Below, one piece after another: positions 1 through 4,757 of a DNA stretch of 5,182 bases. This DNA is from an uncultured Lachnospiraceae bacterium. GTDB taxonomy: Bacteria > Bacillota > Clostridia > Lachnospirales > Lachnospiraceae. The notes beneath the pieces were generated by a model. The model did not search any database. It worked only from the letters and a program-made list of their open reading frames with translations, and was not told where the DNA came from. Numbering within the stretch: position 1 is the stretch's first letter; each line of letters starts with the position of its first letter. The position numbers and the translations under genes are program-made. The stretch spans positions 1-5,182 of the forward strand of contig CAJUCC010000059.1 in assembly GCA_910585205.1 (NCBI GenBank). Reading direction: 5' to 3'.

Positions 1-6
1 AAATTA

Positions 7-40
7 TTAATATCGAAAAACGATATTTAATATCAAAAAA
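7..40. promoter_or_regulatory. Operator-like array of AATATC half-sites
   Basis: Three copies of the hexamer AATATC alternate in orientation: 9-14 forward, 22-27 reverse (GATATT) and 29-34 forward. The first two form a perfect 7-bp inverted repeat (9-15 with 21-27) around AAAAA. The second and third form a perfect palindrome around one T (22-34). Seen another way, TTAATATC followed by a purine and an A-run repeats with a 20-bp period (7-20 and 27-40). This spacing is about two helical turns. The array lies just upstream of a small Cro/C1-type regulator gene, so it is inferred to be that protein's binding region. No binding data are available. Confidence 0.5.
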
Positions 41-70
41 TGAAAAGTTTCAACGAAATATGATATATTT
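40..70 (+). promoter_or_regulatory. Possible promoter with palindrome over the -10, ahead of the HTH gene
   Basis: A weak sigma-A-like pair, ATGAAA at 40-45 and TATATT at 64-69 with an 18-bp spacer, fits transcription of the regulator starting near 76. A perfect inverted repeat, AAATAT at 56-61 and ATATTT at 65-70 around GAT, covers the presumed -10. This is a common layout for a self-repressing phage-type regulator. The -35 matches only 4 of 6 consensus bases, so the promoter is tentative. The palindrome itself is directly visible. Confidence 0.35.
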
Positions 71-88
71 TCCCGCAGGGGCATTGTT

Positions 89-361
89 ATGGTAAGGATA
101 CATCTATCCAGGCTTCTCGGGGAAAAACGCATGACACAGAAACAGTTGTCAATGCTGACCGGGATACGGCAGAATACAATTAATGAATGGTATCATGAGA
201 TGACAGTCAGCTTGAAGGTTGAACATATAGATCGGATATGCGAAGTCCTGAAGTGTTCAATAGATGAGTTGATAGAAGTTGTACCTAATAAGATGCCAAA
301 AACAGGAAAGCATTTGATAATTGAAGAACACGGGAAGCGGAAACTGAAAAGGGAAATGTGA
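89..361 (+). CDS. Cro/C1-type HTH transcriptional regulator
   Basis: This is a 90-residue protein made almost entirely of a Cro/C1 (HTH_26, YozG-like) DNA-binding domain. Residues 1-15 form the first helix. TQKQLSMLTG (16-25) and RQNTINEWYH (27-36) are the helix-turn-helix, and IDRICEVLKCSIDELIEVV (47-65) is the typical closing segment of this family. The last 25 residues are basic and charged (KTGKHLIIEEHGKRK) and not a known domain. The start at 89 follows AGGGG at 77-81. Small regulators of this kind usually bind palindromic operators and often repress their own promoter; the half-site array just upstream fits that. Its stop codon lies inside a terminator hairpin, so it is probably a single-gene transcript. 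Whether it controls the downstream lysis genes is unknown. Confidence 0.85.
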   Translation: MVRIHLSRLLGEKRMTQKQLSMLTGIRQNTINEWYHEMTVSLKVEHIDRICEVLKCSIDELIEVVPNKMPKTGKHLIIEEHGKRKLKREM

Positions 362-381
362 TGAAGCCACATTTCCTTTTT
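347..381 (+). terminator. Intrinsic terminator overlapping the end of the HTH gene
   Basis: AAAAGGGAAATGTG (347-360) pairs with CACATTTCCTTTTT (368-381) as a 14-bp stem with one G-U pair and a 7-nt loop (361-367), with the U-run forming the 3' base. The hairpin includes the regulator's stop codon (TGA, 359-361). Confidence 0.75.
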
Positions 382-409
382 CGGTTGAAAAAGCGCTCGG
401 AAATTAACG

Positions 410-441
410 AAAAAGACCTTTATGTTGGAGGGTCTTTTTTT
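410..441 (+). terminator. Second intrinsic terminator, before the lysis genes
   Basis: AAAAAGACC (410-418) pairs perfectly with GGTCTTTTT (431-439) around a 12-nt loop, and seven T residues run from 435 to 441. The mirror-image A-run means it could also stop transcription on the opposite strand. The stem has only three G-C pairs, so it may be leaky. It ends 21 bases before the next start codon and just before that gene's ribosome binding site. Confidence 0.65.
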
Positions 442-462
442 AATACAGGAAAGGAGATTCAT

Positions 463-852
463 ATGGACAAAGAAAAATTAGTACTGGCGGACGGCACAGA
501 GATCATGCTGGAATCATCACAGGGGGTTGGAGCATTGTGTGTATGTGCAGGGAATCACAGTGCAGCCTGCAGTATGTGGAGCATGCTTACGCGGGATAAT
601 CTCAGGGAGGTGGTTATCAGGAACCCGGATGGCGGAATGACGGGAAAGTATAAGGATATGATACTGGACCACATAACCGGAACAGATAACGCTGACGGCA
701 CAGTGCGGCTTACGGTCTGCCTGCGTGAAAAGACATACTTTGAGATACTGGCAGAGCGCATTGCAGAGTTGGAGGCAGGCAGCCGGACTCATAATGAGGC
801 GATTGCCGATCTGGGGCAGGCTGTGTCCGACATGGCAGAGAGGGGTGAATGA
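463..852 (+). CDS. Phage protein of unknown function (tail/lysis-module accessory)
   Basis: This 129-residue protein has no assigned function. The start at 463 is chosen because AAGGAG (451-456) lies six bases upstream. The frame stays open to 358, but that extension runs through a terminator hairpin and starts on GTG without a ribosome binding site. The N-terminal part (about 5-90) looks like a small beta-rich domain with a KLVLADGTEI opening. The last 35 residues (93-127, including LAERIAELEAG and IADLGQAVSDMAE) look helical and coiled-coil forming. As I recall, proteins of this shape sit just before XkdX-like genes in clostridial phages; that is remembered context, not a search result. Cys26, Cys28, His32 and Cys36 make a tight cluster. 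The gene is followed after one base by the XkdX-like gene. Confidence 0.75.
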   Translation: MDKEKLVLADGTEIMLESSQGVGALCVCAGNHSAACSMWSMLTRDNLREVVIRNPDGGMTGKYKDMILDHITGTDNADGTVRLTVCLREKTYFEILAERIAELEAGSRTHNEAIADLGQAVSDMAERGE

Positions 853-853
853 T

Positions 854-1000
854 ATGGGTGCATTTTACGGATGGAAAATTCTGAATGGTGAAATTAACCC
901 GAAAACAGGAACAGCATGGGAGTTGGAAAATGTTCCAGTATACTGGAGGGGGATGGCAGGCAGATGGATAGAAGGGGAGAATTATCATGAAAAAAATTAA
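854..1000 (+). CDS. Small XkdX-like phage protein
   Basis: This is a 48-residue protein beginning MGAFYGWKILNGEINP and containing WELENVPVYWRGMAGRWIE. It has the pattern of the short XkdX-type proteins found between tail genes and holins in Firmicutes phages: an aromatic N-terminus, a LENVP segment (compare DVP in relatives) and a Trp-rich short helix. The role of the family is not established. The start at 854 lies one base after the previous stop (850-852) and has AGGGG at 841-845. The reading frame continues open upstream to 725, but this start has the better site and family length. The last 14 bases overlap the holin start, so the two are probably translationally coupled. Confidence 0.7.
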   Translation: MGAFYGWKILNGEINPKTGTAWELENVPVYWRGMAGRWIEGENYHEKN

Positions 1001-1214
1001 CTGGAAAAGAAAACTGACAAGCAGGAAACTGTGGGCGGCAACAGCTTCTTTTGTCTCCATGATTATTTTGGCCGCAGGGGGAACCGAAAATACAGCAACA
1101 CAGGTGACGGCGCTTATTATGGCCGGCGCCTCTGCGATTGCATACATCATTGGGGAAGGATTGACAGACTCTGCAAATATGGGAACGGATGATGTGGAAG
1201 AAGATAAACAGTAG
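987..1214 (+). CDS. Phage holin
   Basis: This 75-residue membrane protein has a positively charged N-terminus (KKINWKRKLTSRK), a first membrane segment at about 15-31, a short polar turn (GGTENTATQ), a second membrane segment at about 40-56 (ALIMAGASAIAYIIG) and an acidic tail (DDVEEDK). This two-segment layout with charged ends is typical of small holins. They form lesions in the cytoplasmic membrane that let endolysin reach the wall. AAGGGGAGA at 972-980 is the ribosome binding site for the ATG at 987. The gene overlaps the XkdX-like gene by 14 bases and is followed after 70 bases by the muramidase, the classic holin-endolysin pair. The exact holin family was not settled by eye. Confidence 0.85.
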   Translation: MKKINWKRKLTSRKLWAATASFVSMIILAAGGTENTATQVTALIMAGASAIAYIIGEGLTDSANMGTDDVEEDKQ

Positions 1215-1235
1215 ATCAGTAAATCAGGGAACATA

Positions 1236-1268
1236 CACGGCGTCCGGGTTATCAGCCCGGGCGTTGTG
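1236..1268 (+). other. GC-rich hairpin just upstream of the muramidase ribosome binding site
   Basis: Bases 1236-1248 pair with 1256-1268 as an uninterrupted 13-bp stem with three G-U pairs, centred on CCGGG/CCCGG with a 7-nt loop (1249-1255). It is not followed by a T-run, so it is not an ordinary terminator. The ribosome binding site AAAGGAGG begins at 1273, four bases further on. Plausible roles are an RNA processing or stability element separating holin and endolysin messages, or a brake on endolysin translation. Confidence 0.55.
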
Positions 1269-1284
1269 GGAGAAAGGAGGAGCA

Positions 1285-2295
1285 ATGAAATTATATAAAG
1301 GGGTGGATGTATCGGCATATCAGGGGCAGATCGACTGGAGGCGGGCAAAAGCCGATGGCGTGGAGTTTGCAATATTGAAAATTATCCGGAAAGATTTAAA
1401 AGCGGACAGGCAGTTCGAAAATAACTGGCGGGGCTGTCTGGAGGCGGGCGTTCCCATACAGGGTGTATACAATTATACATACGCGACAACGGTACAGAAG
1501 GCGGACGGAGATGCGCAGGCTGTATTATCTGCTCTCGGGCCTGACAGACATCCTATGGTCTGGCTTGACTGGGAGGATAAAAGCCTTCCCAAAGGGAGGC
1601 AGGCTGCGGATATTATCAATGCATACGGCGACGTGATTACGGCAGGCGGGTGCGGCTTCGGCCTGTATTTCGGCATGTCATATTACGATGAAAACCTGCG
1701 GGAAATTATGGAGCATGTGCGGCCGCAGTACCGGAAAGGATGGGAAGCGCGGTATTACAACGGATACAGGACGATGCACATAGGCGATGTTGTGAATAAG
1801 GAGAAAAAGCCTGATAATTTCGCTGGTGAATTGTACGGTTGGCAGTATACGTCAGCAGGCCATGTCGATGGCATTGCAGGGAATGTAGACCTGAATCTGT
1901 GGTACGTGGATACGGAGGCGGCGTCCGGTACTGTGCCAGAGGGACAGGAACCATACCGGCTTTCTGATTTTATTTGGGAGAGCCGGGGCATCTGGGGCGT
2001 AATGCCTACGGCCAGTGCTGCGGAGATTCTCAAGAAGACCGTTACAGTGAACACATCGAAAAACCGGTCACATGCCATTGTGACATTGTTGGAACGATAT
2101 ATGCAGGCGTTGGGTTACTATACGGGTGGAATTGAGGCAGACAAGGGAAAAGTTCCGGTCTTTGGAAATGGAATGAAAAAGGCTGTTATCCTCTATCAGA
2201 CACATGTTGTCAGAACGACGGGGCGTTATCGGGATGGGGAATTGACGGCTGGAGGGAAGACATGGGCAAGATTGTACGGAGTATATAAAATTTAA
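1285..2295 (+). CDS. GH25 muramidase endolysin with C-terminal wall-binding domain
   Basis: This 336-residue protein starts with a glycoside hydrolase family 25 domain (about 3-210) that cuts the MurNAc-GlcNAc bond of peptidoglycan. Family hallmarks are GVDVSAYQGQIDW (6-18, Asp8), the catalytic DxE in VWLDWED (Asp95, Glu97), GLYFGMSYYDENL, GWQYTSAGHVDG (185-196) and VDLNLWY (201-207). A linker leads to a peptidoglycan-binding-like domain at about 262-334, with LLERYMQALGYYTGG, GNGMKKAVILYQ and LTAGGKTWARLYG. There is no signal peptide, so export should depend on the holin. The start at 1285 has a near-perfect AAAGGAGG (1273-1280). The frame stays open upstream to 1189, inside the holin gene, but without a good start there. 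All catalytic residues I can check are present, so the enzyme is probably active. Confidence 0.95.
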   Translation: MKLYKGVDVSAYQGQIDWRRAKADGVEFAILKIIRKDLKADRQFENNWRGCLEAGVPIQGVYNYTYATTVQKADGDAQAVLSALGPDRHPMVWLDWEDKSLPKGRQAADIINAYGDVITAGGCGFGLYFGMSYYDENLREIMEHVRPQYRKGWEARYYNGYRTMHIGDVVNKEKKPDNFAGELYGWQYTSAGHVDGIAGNVDLNLWYVDTEAASGTVPEGQEPYRLSDFIWESRGIWGVMPTASAAEILKKTVTVNTSKNRSHAIVTLLERYMQALGYYTGGIEADKGKVPVFGNGMKKAVILYQTHVVRTTGRYRDGELTAGGKTWARLYGVYKI

Positions 2296-2309
2296 TATAG
2301 TATATAAAA
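2281..2309 (+). repeat. Short direct repeat GTATATAAAA
   Basis: The ten bases GTATATAAAA occur at 2281-2290 and again at 2300-2309, a 19-bp period spanning the muramidase stop codon. The second copy runs into the A-side of the terminator stem. It is AT-rich and could be chance, or a trace of small duplication at the end of the block. Confidence 0.4.
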
Positions 2310-2383
2310 AGGGATTCAACTAAATTCAATATGTCTTCAAACAGATTTAAAGGCATAAAAGATTTTGCTGAATCCCTTTTATT
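2307..2383 (+). terminator. Long-loop bidirectional terminator after the lysis genes
   Basis: AAAAGGGATTCA (2307-2318) pairs perfectly with TGAATCCCTTTT (2369-2380), a 12-bp stem. The 50-nt loop can fold further through TAAATT (2321-2326) with GATTTA (2344-2349). The plus strand ends in TTTTATT. On the minus strand the mirrored arm also ends in a T-run, so the element can terminate both the muramidase transcript and the converging LacI-remnant transcript. The unusually long loop makes it look a little like the inverted ends of a tiny insertion, but no gene is inside. No gene was found in 2296-2415. Confidence 0.65.
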
Positions 2384-2415
2384 ATGCAAAGAAAAATGCA
2401 GAAAACAATGGAATG

Positions 2416-2994
2416 TCATTTTAAGTGATTAAAAAAGTCATTTTTGCTGCTCGCATACAATGTGCCGACCTGAAAACCGCCGTCATAATTATCAATGGTG
2501 ATATTGTAAATCCCTTCGGCGTTTGTGCAGTAGCCGTCATATACGACAAAGGGAATCCGCATATGACTGCGCAGACGGGAATAATCCTGTTCGCAAAATC
2601 CCATCAGAACAAGGCCGTCCAGATTCCACATCGAAGCGAATTTTATAATTTCGTCCATATCGCGGGTCTTTTTAATCATCATAAACCGCCCATTTTTTTC
2701 GATCTCGGTGGAAAGGCAATTCAGGGAAGCGGAGATAAAAACATCTTCCAGTGTATGGGCTTCGTACTTTTCATGGTCGTTTACGATAACGCCGATAATA
2801 TGGGAATCGTTTCTGGCGAGCAGAATCCCCGCCATACTGGGAATATATTGCCGTTCCTCCAGCAGCGCCTGCACTCGCCGGACGGTGCGGTCAGATACTT
2901 TCTTTGTTTTTCCGTGGAGCACATTGGATACGGTTGCAGTGCTCAGTCCGAGTTCCCGGGCTATATCACAGATTCTGACTCGTTTTTCTTCCAT
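2416..2994 (-). pseudogene. LacI-family transcriptional repressor, 3'-truncated
   Basis: The open frame gives 192 residues, where LacI-family repressors usually have about 330-345. Residues 5-50 are a classic LacI headpiece (VRICDIARELGLSTATVSNV, then VSDRTVRRVQALLEERQYIPS) and 51-66 cover the hinge. Residues 67-177 match the first half of the sugar-binding domain, ending IDNYDGGFQVG. Past Gly177 the expected continuation (a helix and a GHRxI segment) is missing; instead there is TLYASSKNDFFNHLK and a stop. The break falls near 2450-2463, next to the phage block. The start at 2994 is preferred because GAGGAGG on the minus strand lies six bases upstream; an ATG six bases earlier abuts it. The remnant could still bind DNA but should not sense a ligand normally. 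Its original target is unknown. Confidence 0.85.
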
Positions 2995-3028
2995 GGACAT
3001 CCTCCTCTGGTATTGCAGGGCAAAAGTG

Positions 3029-3045
3029 GTTATGCTAATCATAAC
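3029..3045. promoter_or_regulatory. 17-bp palindrome in the LacI/sigma divergent gap
   Basis: GTTATG (3029-3034) and CATAAC (3040-3045) form a perfect inverted repeat around CTAAT. On the minus strand it contains TATGAT, a good -10 for the LacI-type gene, though the matching -35 is poor. An inverted repeat over a regulator's own -10 suggests an autoregulatory operator. Typical LacI-family operators have a central CG step, which this lacks, so the binder is uncertain. Confidence 0.45.
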
Positions 3046-3061
3046 AAATTTAGAAAAGAGT

Positions 3062-3090
3062 TGAAACTTTTTTCGAATGCCGGGGGTCTA
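3062..3090 (+). promoter_or_regulatory. ECF-type promoter, probably SigV autoregulated
   Basis: TGAAAC at 3062-3067 followed after 17 bases by GGTCTA (3085-3090) resembles the Bacillus ECF promoter pattern TGAAAC-N16-CGTC used by SigV, SigM and SigX. It lies 38 bases before the sigma-factor start codon, giving a leader of roughly 30 bases. ECF factors commonly transcribe their own operon, so this is the expected place. The spacer is one base longer than the Bacillus norm and the -10 has G instead of C. Confidence 0.6.
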
Positions 3091-3128
3091 ATCATCAGAA
3101 AAGGAAAAGGGAGGCAGGGCATTGTTAC

Positions 3129-3611
3129 ATGAGGAGAGAAAAATTTTCGGGAGAGGCATGTGTGGAGCGGATTCTGCTGTCGGAATATAACCGTTACTTT
3201 CGGCTGGCAATGAGCTTTGTGCACAATGAGGCGGACGCCGGAGACATTGTACAAAACGGGGCTTATAAGGCAATCCGGGGAAGCGGCGGACTGAAACAGG
3301 AGGCATATGCGTCAACCTGGATTTACAGAATCATGCTGAATGAGATTTTCCGCTTTGTCCGCAGAGACAGGACGAATTGTGTTTCCATAGAAGATGTGGC
3401 AGAGGCGGGATATGAGGATCGGTATGAAAATGTGGATTTGCGGAGGGCCTTGGATTCGCTTGCCCCAAAAGATAAGGCAGTGATAGAACTGCGGTATTTT
3501 GAAGAACTGAAACTGGAAGAGATCGCGGAAATCCTGCAGGAAAATGTTAATACAGTCAAAAGCCGCCTGTACCGCGGGGTAAAAAAACTCCGTCTGGAGA
3601 TGGAGGACTGA
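3129..3611 (+). CDS. sigV: ECF RNA polymerase sigma factor, SigV-like
   Basis: This 160-residue protein has the two domains of an extracytoplasmic-function sigma factor. Region 2 spans about 10-80: DIVQNGAYKAI (39-49) is the core-binding 2.2 motif and STWIYRIMLNEIFRFVRR (62-79) is the -10-melting and recognition part. Region 4 spans about 105-156: LDSLAPKDKAVIELRYFEEL, then the helix-turn-helix LEEIAEILQENVNTVKSRLYRG. Region 3 is absent, as expected. The start at 3129 has AGGG at 3116-3119 and a stronger but distant GGGAGG at 3109-3114; no other in-frame start fits. The RsiV-type gene begins 18 bases after its stop, which makes this the SigV (ECF30-like) pair. In Bacillus, Enterococcus and Clostridioides relatives, SigV controls lysozyme resistance through cell-wall modification. 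Confidence 0.9.
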   Translation: MRREKFSGEACVERILLSEYNRYFRLAMSFVHNEADAGDIVQNGAYKAIRGSGGLKQEAYASTWIYRIMLNEIFRFVRRDRTNCVSIEDVAEAGYEDRYENVDLRRALDSLAPKDKAVIELRYFEELKLEEIAEILQENVNTVKSRLYRGVKKLRLEMED

Positions 3612-3629
3612 TCGGAAAGGGGACCGGAT

Positions 3630-4544
3630 ATGAAACGGGAAGCGTTTGAGAGATTACGGGAAGCATATGAAAATGTGTCCATGCCTGAAAAGGGGGTAAC
3701 GGAAATGAAAAAGAAGATCGAAGAAGGAAAACGGCAGGCAAGGCGGCGGAAGAATTTGCTGTTGACACTCAAAGGTGCGGCAGCGGCGGCAGCGGTTTTT
3801 ATCATCCTGCCCAATACATCGGCGGGTGTCGCATATGCAATGAGCAGCATTCCGGTGGTCGGCAGACTGGTGGAGGCGGTGACATTCCGCGATTACCGGT
3901 ATGAGGATGAGAGACACAGTGCCGATGTGGAAGTGCCCGGCCTGATAACGGAAAACACGGCCGGAATAGCAGAAACAGTGGAATCCGCGGACGGCGAAAG
4001 GCAGGAGAGATTGCAGAAGACGGCAGAGGAGATTAACCAAGAGATCGAGACGATAACGGGACAGTTGATTGCGGAATTTGAAGAAAACCTGAAAATGAAA
4101 GAAGGATACCAGGACATTGTCGTAAAACACGAGGTAATTCGTTCGGGAGACGATTATTTTACGCTGAAGTTAATCTGTTATCAGGGAGCCGGCAGCGGAG
4201 CGGAATGGGATTATTTTTATACAATTGATCTGCGGACAGGAGAACGTGTCGCATTAAAAGACCTGTTTGCGGAGGGCGCGGACTATATAACGCCGATCAG
4301 CGAAAACATTAAAAGCCAGATGCGGGAACAGATGGCGGCCGATGAGAATATCATGTACTGGGTGGATTATGAAGACGTGGAAGAGTGGAATTTCCGCCAG
4401 ATAACGGATGAAACTTCATTTTATATCAATCAGGACGGCAATGTGGTTATCGCGTTCAATGAAGGGGATGTGGCGCCGATGTATATGGGGTGTGTGGAAT
4501 TTGTCATTCCCGGAGAGATATTGGCGGGGATCATAAAAATGTAA
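3630..4544 (+). CDS. rsiV: RsiV-type membrane anti-sigma factor (DUF3298 domain)
   Basis: This 304-residue protein has a cytoplasmic part (1-42, highly charged) that should hold the sigma factor, one membrane segment (about 43-60, Ala-rich), and a long extracellular part. AYA at 68-70 followed by MSS looks like a signal-peptidase site; in Bacillus RsiV, cleavage by signal peptidase after lysozyme binding starts release of SigV. IPVVGRLVEAVTFRDY (74-89) is a family hallmark. Residues 125-165 are helical, and about 195-300 form a DUF3298 domain (FYTIDLRTGERVALKDLF, APMYMGCVEFVIPGEIL). A Pro-x-Tyr pair (Pro283, Tyr285) sits where I recall lysozyme-contacting residues in Bacillus RsiV. The ATG at 3630 has GGAAAGGGG at 3614-3622. 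It forms an operon with the sigma gene and appears intact. The actual inducer in this organism is not shown. Confidence 0.9.
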   Translation: MKREAFERLREAYENVSMPEKGVTEMKKKIEEGKRQARRRKNLLLTLKGAAAAAAVFIILPNTSAGVAYAMSSIPVVGRLVEAVTFRDYRYEDERHSADVEVPGLITENTAGIAETVESADGERQERLQKTAEEINQEIETITGQLIAEFEENLKMKEGYQDIVVKHEVIRSGDDYFTLKLICYQGAGSGAEWDYFYTIDLRTGERVALKDLFAEGADYITPISENIKSQMREQMAADENIMYWVDYEDVEEWNFRQITDETSFYINQDGNVVIAFNEGDVAPMYMGCVEFVIPGEILAGIIKM

Positions 4545-4552
4545 GGTAACGG

Positions 4553-4581
4553 TTGACTTTTGTGGCTTTGTCTGTTATGAT
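4553..4581 (+). promoter_or_regulatory. Sigma-A promoter of tRNA-Gly(UCC)
   Basis: TTGACT (4553-4558) and TATGAT (4576-4581) are separated by exactly 17 bases and each match five of six consensus bases. Transcription should start near 4588, about 37 bases before the tRNA. The -35 lies only eight bases after the rsiV stop codon. Confidence 0.85.
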
Positions 4582-4587
4582 AAATAG

Positions 4588-4618
4588 CGTGCTGATACGA
4601 TGCTTAGGTGTCAGCACG
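4588..4618 (+). other. Hairpin at the 5' end of the tRNA-Gly precursor
   Basis: CGTGCTGATAC (4588-4598) pairs with GTGTCAGCACG (4608-4618), 11 bp with a single G-U pair and a 9-nt loop. It begins at the predicted transcription start and ends six bases before the mature tRNA. No T-run follows, so it is not a standard terminator. It may guide precursor processing or stability. Confidence 0.5.
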
Positions 4619-4624
4619 TATTAT

Positions 4625-4695
4625 GCGGGTGTAGTTCAATGGTAGAACACCAGCCTTCCAAGCTGGATACGTGGGTTCGATTCCCATCACCCGCT
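4625..4695 (+). tRNA. tRNA-Gly (anticodon UCC)
   Basis: This is a complete 71-base cloverleaf. The acceptor stem is GCGGGTG (4625-4631) with CACCCGC (4688-4694) and discriminator T at 4695. The D-arm is built on GTTC/GAAC, the anticodon stem is CCAGC/GCTGG with loop CTTCCAA, and the T-arm contains GTTCGATTCC. The anticodon TCC (4657-4659) reads GGA glycine codons and, by wobble, GGG. The 3' CCA is not encoded and must be added by nucleotidyltransferase. It has its own promoter and terminator. Confidence 0.97.
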
Positions 4696-4707
4696 GTTTT
4701 TTATGCG

Positions 4708-4741
4708 AGGGAAGTCGGAAAAGTCCGGTTTCCCTTATTTT
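4708..4741 (+). terminator. Intrinsic terminator after tRNA-Gly(UCC)
   Basis: Bases 4708-4718 pair with 4725-4735: a GGGAA/TTCCC base, two G-U pairs and a CGG/CCG top around a 6-nt loop (AAAAGT), followed by TTATTTT (4735-4741). It ends the tRNA transcript and perhaps read-through from rsiV. Confidence 0.8.
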
Positions 4742-4757
4742 GCGGACTGCGCCGATA

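Larger units (their letters stand above)
89..2383 (+). mobile_element. Phage-derived block: regulator plus lysis module (prophage end or remnant)
   Basis: The run regulator, phage hypothetical, XkdX-like protein, holin and GH25 muramidase followed by a terminator matches the late/lysis end of Firmicutes siphovirus-type prophages. The genes are all on the plus strand and nearly touching. No integrase, terminase, capsid or tail gene is inside the window. The right edge coincides with loss of homology in a LacI-family gene near 2450-2463, which suggests the block entered or deleted into that gene. The left edge lies outside the window. It may be a full prophage continuing to the left, a degraded one, or a co-opted cassette. 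Confidence 0.6.

Noticed and set aside
358..462. N-terminal extension of the 463-852 gene starting on GTG at 358.
   Set aside because: The extension runs through two terminator hairpins and has no ribosome binding site, while ATG at 463 has AAGGAG six bases upstream.
1189..1284. Muramidase start at 1189, inside the holin gene.
   Set aside because: GH25 homology begins at KLYKGVDVS right after the ATG at 1285, which has a near-perfect ribosome binding site; the upstream part crosses a strong hairpin.
2307..2380. Inverted repeat with 50-nt loop as a miniature transposable element.
   Set aside because: The 12-bp arms end in A/T-runs as terminators do, and no flanking target duplication is visible; a terminator explains it better.
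75..3131. GCAGGGGCATTGTTA before the HTH gene (75-89) closely resembles GCAGGGCATTGTTA before the sigma gene (3114-3127).
   Set aside because: The exact shared run is 11 bases. In a 5-kb window a few such pairs are expected by chance, and both contain ribosome-binding-like G-runs, so I do not call a shared control element.
2425..3132. Long plus-strand open frame (235 codons) opposite the LacI remnant.
   Set aside because: It is the antisense of clear LacI-family coding sequence, has no ribosome binding site and shows no recognisable domain.
3323..3850. Minus-strand open frame (175 codons) across the sigma/anti-sigma junction.
   Set aside because: Ser/Phe-rich composition typical of antisense frames; it overlaps two well-supported genes.
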